DNA of 56,435 nucleotides, from NCBI GenBank assembly GCA_937124615.1, contig CAKZKR010000085.1:1-56435 (forward strand), in the 5' to 3' direction. Below the pieces are notes generated by a model, which saw only the letters and a list, made by a program, of their open reading frames with translations, ran no database searches and had not been told where the DNA came from. Below are positions 52,411-56,435 of this stretch, one piece after another; the stretch's first letter is position 1; each line of letters starts with the position of its first letter. This stretch comes from an uncultured bacterium. Lineage in GTDB: Bacteria > Hydrogenedentota > Hydrogenedentia > Hydrogenedentales > Hydrogenedentaceae. The position numbers and the translations under genes are program-made.

Positions 52411-53412
52411 TTAACGGATGCGGGCATTCTTTTCATTTTCCCACATATCAGCATTTTTCCCCATATATCTTTTTAAGGGATAAGTTATTTCATTTAGTAG
52501 GGATAGAACTTCTGGGTCAAGAGGTTTCAGTAGGGCTTCGAGATTACTTTCCAATTGTTTTTTTGACCTACAACCCACAATTATGGAAGAAACTCCTTTT
52601 TGCCATTTAAGCCATGACAGACTTAATGTGGCAATAGGAATTTCTAAATGTTCTGAAAGGGCGTGAATGGCTTGTACCGTTTCTATCGTCAATCGTTCAC
52701 AACCTTCCTCGTCATGGCGGGTTCCGGGTCTGTTTTTGGAAAAATGTCTTGTTCTTCTTCTTAAAAGAGGAATTTCCTCTACACTGGACCAGCATCCTGC
52801 TAATAATCCTTGCATTAACGGCATATATACAAGTACACCGATATTGTTGTCTCTACAAAAGGGAATAATTTCATATTCAGGTGAACGAAATAAGAGATTA
52901 TATCCAATTTGGTTAGAGACCATAGTTCCCCCTTTTTCGATCCATTCCTGCATGTTTTGAATCCCAAAATTAGATATTCCGATAAAACGAATTTTCCCTT
53001 GTTCTTGTAGTTTTTTCATTATGGGGATAATTTCTTCAAAAGAAACATCTTTGGGTGGCCAATGAATCTGATATAAATCGATATAGTCTGTGTTTAATCT
53101 TTTGAGACTTTCTTCGCAAGAGCGGATTAAGAGTTCCTTTGTACAATTTTGAGGACTAACTTTTGTTGCAATAATTATTTTGGATCGTTTTTCTTTGGCA
53201 ATCATTCGACCTAATTGGGTTTCGGATTCCCCGGAACCGTACATTTCTGCAGTGTCAAATAGGTTTACTCCTATATCTATTGCATAATCGATAACTTCTT
53301 TTACTTCTTTTTCATCACTTTTTCCCCAAAAAGAAGTATCCCCAATTTGCCATGCACCAAAAGCAATAACAGAAGCCCTTAAATTAGATGACCCTAATAG
53401 CACATATTCCAT
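52411..53412 (-). CDS. Aldo/keto reductase
   Basis: An NADPH-dependent oxidoreductase of 333 residues with the catalytic tetrad Asp53, Tyr58 (FDTAEMYGSGESE), Lys84 (IIATKVS) and His117 (YQIHWPP). The HWPP and GVSSIIVGCRSKKQLESNLEAL blocks are typical of the AKR11/YhdN-like group acting on sugars or aldehydes. A GTG at 53421 would add three residues; ATG 53412 is preferred. Neither has a clear Shine-Dalgarno. It converges on the APH-fold kinase with 45 bases between. Confidence 0.9.
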   Translation of the reverse strand: MEYVLLGSSNLRASVIAFGAWQIGDTSFWGKSDEKEVKEVIDYAIDIGVNLFDTAEMYGSGESETQLGRMIAKEKRSKIIIATKVSPQNCTKELLIRSCEESLKRLNTDYIDLYQIHWPPKDVSFEEIIPIMKKLQEQGKIRFIGISNFGIQNMQEWIEKGGTMVSNQIGYNLLFRSPEYEIIPFCRDNNIGVLVYMPLMQGLLAGCWSSVEEIPLLRRRTRHFSKNRPGTRHDEEGCERLTIETVQAIHALSEHLEIPIATLSLSWLKWQKGVSSIIVGCRSKKQLESNLEALLKPLDPEVLSLLNEITYPLKRYMGKNADMWENEKNARIR

Positions 53413-53451
53413 ATATATCACATTTCTAATTTTTGTTAAGCAATTTTATAA

Positions 53452-55656
53452 TTATACATTTTTGCCTTCGTTAATCCAATCTTTTTTGAATGAGGTCTCA
53501 ATTATTTCATGGGCATGATTTGCAATTTCATTAAGTCTGTCTACTTTCCCTTGAAGTCGTTTAATGAGTTCTTGTTGTGCTTTTTCCAGTCGGTCTTCTT
53601 CTTCTGCCAATCTCCGAATTTGGTTGTTTATCTGCATATTTAAGTTATCAAAATGATTCTGAATTTCATGGATAAGTTGATTTTTCTGTGTTTCAAGTTC
53701 CGCTTTTGTTTTTTTCTGTAGTCCTTGTACTAATGTTTTTTCAATATATGTGCTAATTTTTTCAATTAATTTTTCTCTGCGGATTTCATCACCACCCATT
53801 GAACGAGCAATAAGTCCTAATATTCCACCCAGAACACCTCCGACACCACCCAGGATATATGCGGATATATGTGGAATTATTGGGAGAGCAATACCTAAGT
53901 AATCTACCCATGAAAACTGACTTAAAAAACCTTCACCTATGATGGCACCTGTAACACCACCTAACAAGATCCCGCAAGTAAAGAAGAGAAAATACGAAAA
54001 AGCAAGACTTGCATCAATAGCAACAATAGCACCTCTCTCAAGGCTAATTTTTGGTGAAGATGAATATTCAAAATTGTATCCATTTTGTGAGATGCGGTTT
54101 TTTATAAAGTTTTCATATTGCTCTACGAAGCGATTTAATTCTGAAGAAACAGATTTTAAGTAATTGTCAAGAACCTCTCCTAATTTTTCCTGTAATGGTA
54201 TATATTTGTTTTTTCGGGCTTTTGTAAGATTGTTTTCTGTACATAACCATTGACGCACAGGTTTGAAAATTTCGTTTTCAATAGATTGGCGGGAGAACAA
54301 CCGATTTATGAGATGTTCCTGCCCCTCATATTTCTCGTCATTGAGGCTCCCACCTTCCAGAAATGTATTTAATATTCCAATGGTTTCTTCCATGAATTTA
54401 GAATTTCGTTGTATCTCTTGGTGAAGTCGCTGTCGTTCCTTACGAATCCGTTCCAATCGGGGATTTTGTTGTGCGAGCTGTATCTTTACTTCGAGAGGTT
54501 TTGCATATCGATGAGCAAAATCGCGAATAAAACGGCAGACCGATGTCAATATCGCTCCTTCACGATTTTCGGTATATAGATAATCCAACAGTCTATTTTT
54601 GAAGAGTAAGAAAGAACTCCGGGTCATGAGATAACCGGCAATTTCTTCTCCTGGATTGTGTGTTTGTTCCAATTGATTCCTTGTATTATAGGGAATGTGG
54701 ATTTTTTCATTTTTATCGATTTCATTTAATGTGATACTTCCACGCATTAGTTGGGAGGCATATAAAGCATAGAGTGCGGATACGAAAAAAATTTCAGGAT
54801 TTTGGACGGTCCCTTCGAGACAACGCAGTAAATCTTTTGCGGGTCCCTTCCTTCCTTGCGGATCTATTTCCTCCGGGTTGAGTTGGTCGGATTTATTGAT
54901 AACAAAAAATACCTTGCGTTGTCGTTCTTTTACTAGTTTGGCAATGAAATCGCGATTATGTTCATTTCCGGCACTTTGACTATCCAATAAACAAACGACG
55001 AGATGGCAATTGGGAATAATGTCTTCTGTTACTTTCCGATGTGTTTCTGTGATGCTATGAACGCCTGGGGAATCTACAAGTGCAATATCTTCTTCGACAT
55101 TTGCTTCTGGAATAATGGCAATTACTTCTTCTATTTTTTCGCGTAACGCTTTAAGTTTTGGAAATTCTTCATCAGCCGTTAAGGTAACAATAGTACTGAG
55201 CGTCCTATACATATCTTCTGGGTAACTCATTTTATAATCTACTATCCAGTTGTTGAAAGATTCGTCGGGGTGAACATCTGCCTCTATTCCTGCATAGGAA
55301 AGGAATTCTCTTAAAACTTGTACCGTTTCAACAGGAATAGGCTGTTGTGCTCGTAATATAATTTGCATTTTTTCTCCAACCATAACATAGGTAACCTTTG
55401 CGGTACATTCTTCTAATACCATAGGTAGGTAAGTATCCCCAAGGAAAGTGTTAATTAGTGTTGTTTTTCCTACATTAAATTCTCCAAGAAAAACCACCCG
55501 ATATTTTCCATCTTTTAATTCTCGTTTTTTCCCTTCAATACGCGTCCTTTCTATTTGTTTTTCGCCTTCAAATTCAGGGTCAGAGATGAATTGTTCTAAT
55601 GTATGGAGAGCCTCAAACGCCCATAGTCTATTTTCTTGATGAACTTTTACTGACAT
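53452..55656 (-). CDS. Bacterial dynamin-like GTPase
   Basis: A 734-residue membrane-remodelling GTPase. GTP motifs are GEFNVGKTT (58-66), DSPGVHS (G3, near 205) and INKSDQL (G4, near 255). Long helical stalk segments follow. Two adjacent hydrophobic stretches rich in Gly (about 545-650, with FFTCGILLGGVTGAIIG and YILGGVGGVLGGILGLIA) should insert into membrane. The C-terminal coiled coil (about 660-720) closes the chain. AAGGAG precedes the ATG. Family members act in membrane fusion, vesicle formation or stress resistance; the partner here is unknown. No second dynamin gene is next to it. Confidence 0.88.
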   Translation of the reverse strand: MSVKVHQENRLWAFEALHTLEQFISDPEFEGEKQIERTRIEGKKRELKDGKYRVVFLGEFNVGKTTLINTFLGDTYLPMVLEECTAKVTYVMVGEKMQIILRAQQPIPVETVQVLREFLSYAGIEADVHPDESFNNWIVDYKMSYPEDMYRTLSTIVTLTADEEFPKLKALREKIEEVIAIIPEANVEEDIALVDSPGVHSITETHRKVTEDIIPNCHLVVCLLDSQSAGNEHNRDFIAKLVKERQRKVFFVINKSDQLNPEEIDPQGRKGPAKDLLRCLEGTVQNPEIFFVSALYALYASQLMRGSITLNEIDKNEKIHIPYNTRNQLEQTHNPGEEIAGYLMTRSSFLLFKNRLLDYLYTENREGAILTSVCRFIRDFAHRYAKPLEVKIQLAQQNPRLERIRKERQRLHQEIQRNSKFMEETIGILNTFLEGGSLNDEKYEGQEHLINRLFSRQSIENEIFKPVRQWLCTENNLTKARKNKYIPLQEKLGEVLDNYLKSVSSELNRFVEQYENFIKNRISQNGYNFEYSSSPKISLERGAIVAIDASLAFSYFLFFTCGILLGGVTGAIIGEGFLSQFSWVDYLGIALPIIPHISAYILGGVGGVLGGILGLIARSMGGDEIRREKLIEKISTYIEKTLVQGLQKKTKAELETQKNQLIHEIQNHFDNLNMQINNQIRRLAEEEDRLEKAQQELIKRLQGKVDRLNEIANHAHEIIETSFKKDWINEGKNV

Positions 55657-55732
55657 GTGAATTACTCCTTCTGTGAATGTCGTATTTAATCTTATATTAG
55701 ATGTAAATTATATATTTTTAAGTTAGGCATTT

Positions 55733-56435
55733 TCATAAGACTGAATTCTTTTTTGTCAGTCTATCTTTTATTTCGGATAATTCTTTTTCAGATGGGATTT
55801 TTTCTAATGCTTGTTTCATAACTGATAATGCTTTTTCTATCTCTCCTTGATTTTCGTAAGAAAGTATGAGATTAATATAGGTTTCGGATAGGGTATCATC
55901 ATATTGTAAAGATTTGTACCACATTTCACGGGCTTGTTCCTCTTGTCCGGAAAGAGATAATAGCAATCCAAGATTATTCCATGCCGGGGCGTTTTTAGGA
56001 CATAATTCTAAAGTTTTTTGGTAAGCGGATTTGGCTTTATCCCATTCAGACTGGTTAAAGGAAATATTCCCGAGAATTAAATAGTTTTGACAATTGGTTG
56101 GCTCATACTGTAATACCATTCTAATCTGTTCTTCTGCAAGAGAAAAGAGCCCTAACTGGACGAGCAAATTAGCATAATTAATTTTTGCAAGGACATAATC
56201 GGGTTTTATATGGATACACTTTTTATATGCTTGTTCTGCCTGGTTTTTATCCCCTATTTGTTCGTATAGCCAACCGATGTTATTCCATGCAACATAGAGT
56301 TGTGGGTTTAATTCTAAACATTTTTTGTATAAATAGATTGCTTCTACATACTTTTTCTCAAATTCGGCAATACGTGCTAATTGAAAATAAGAGATAGGAT
56401 TATTGGGTTGAAGTTGTAGGAGTTTTTCATAATGG
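55733..56435 (-). CDS. TPR-repeat protein, N-terminus beyond the window
   Basis: The frame is open through the right edge, so the gene is incomplete at its 5' end; the visible part is about 233 residues. It contains about six TPR units, for example NPQLYVAWNNIGWLYEQIGD, KPDYVLAKINYANLLVQLG and NAPAWNNLGLLLSLSGQ, each with the expected Gly, Ala and Pro positions, ending in a short Lys-rich tail. It is a protein-interaction scaffold with no catalytic motif. The TTG at 56167 inside the repeats is not a start. It precedes the dynamin-like gene by 76 bases on the same strand. Confidence 0.88.
   Translation of the reverse strand, partial: HYEKLLQLQPNNPISYFQLARIAEFEKKYVEAIYLYKKCLELNPQLYVAWNNIGWLYEQIGDKNQAEQAYKKCIHIKPDYVLAKINYANLLVQLGLFSLAEEQIRMVLQYEPTNCQNYLILGNISFNQSEWDKAKSAYQKTLELCPKNAPAWNNLGLLLSLSGQEEQAREMWYKSLQYDDTLSETYINLILSYENQGEIEKALSVMKQALEKIPSEKELSEIKDRLTKKNSVL

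Noticed and set aside
56167-56167. TTG as the start of the TPR protein at the right edge
   Set aside because: The frame continues upstream through further well-formed TPR units to the window edge, so the gene is simply cut.
1-56435. tRNA or rRNA genes, CRISPR arrays, insertion sequences, prophage genes
   Set aside because: No spacer contains a cloverleaf with conserved T-loop, no regularly spaced repeats exist, and no transposase or phage motifs appear in any frame.

Overview
The window comes from a low-GC, diderm (LPS-bearing) bacterium. The evidence is an LptD-type outer-membrane protein, a lipobox protein, and a type II-like pseudopilin with the C-terminal H-xn-DG motif that is common in Planctomycetes, Lentisphaerae and Hydrogenedentes genomes. 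Sulfatase-family genes, TPR proteins and PPi-type phosphofructokinase fit a member of or near those groups (for example candidate phylum Hydrogenedentota). That placement is inference; no rRNA or phylogenetic marker comparison was possible. No tRNA, rRNA, CRISPR array, insertion sequence or prophage was seen. Most genes are packed in short operons.

Layout. 1-4.1 kb: the tail of one sulfatase-like gene, a large threonine-type alkaline-phosphatase-superfamily protein, and a convergent Cys-type sulfatase. 4.1-5.0 kb: a self-contained, apparently very strongly expressed gene for a small secreted protein of unknown function, with a consensus promoter, leader hairpin, perfect Shine-Dalgarno and terminator. 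5.1-9.0 kb: rnhB, a TPR lipoprotein and an M32 carboxypeptidase. 9.1-14.1 kb (minus): pcm, lepA and two lepB-type signal peptidases; the last one carries a second, catalytically dead peptidase-like half. 14.1-16.2 kb: a Ser/Thr kinase and a CorA-family transporter. 16.2-25.0 kb (minus): sugar and carboxylate metabolism (SDR, HAD phosphatase, pdxB, LarA-like, PPi-PFK, 6-phosphogluconate dehydrogenase, ZIP transporter, 2-hydroxyacid dehydrogenase).

25.1-29.3 kb (minus): a tightly coupled five-gene unit of pseudopilin, metal-binding protein, ABC ATPase, ABC permease and a His-rich methyltransferase, with an 8-bp inverted repeat at its promoter. This is the most system-like novelty in the window. 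29.4-32.1 kb: a secreted coiled-coil protein, divergent from ruvAB. 32.2-41.1 kb: three multi-PAS hybrid histidine kinases around panE, with no separate response regulator nearby. 41.5-45.4 kb: PfkB kinase, a small secreted protein and LptD. 45.4-48.3 kb (minus): zinc-ribbon membrane protein, lipoprotein and polytopic GT-C-like protein. 48.4-52.4 kb: tilS-hpt, a TIM-barrel isomerase-like protein and an APH-fold kinase. 52.4-56.4 kb (minus): aldo-keto reductase, dynamin-like GTPase, and a TPR protein that runs off the window edge.

Start sites were moved from the longest reading frame where a Shine-Dalgarno sequence or neighbouring gene argued for it (positions 53, 4052, 23264, 26583, 46651, 48436, 50339, 51358, 53412). 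TTG at 14146 and GTG at 42716 were kept for the same kind of reason.
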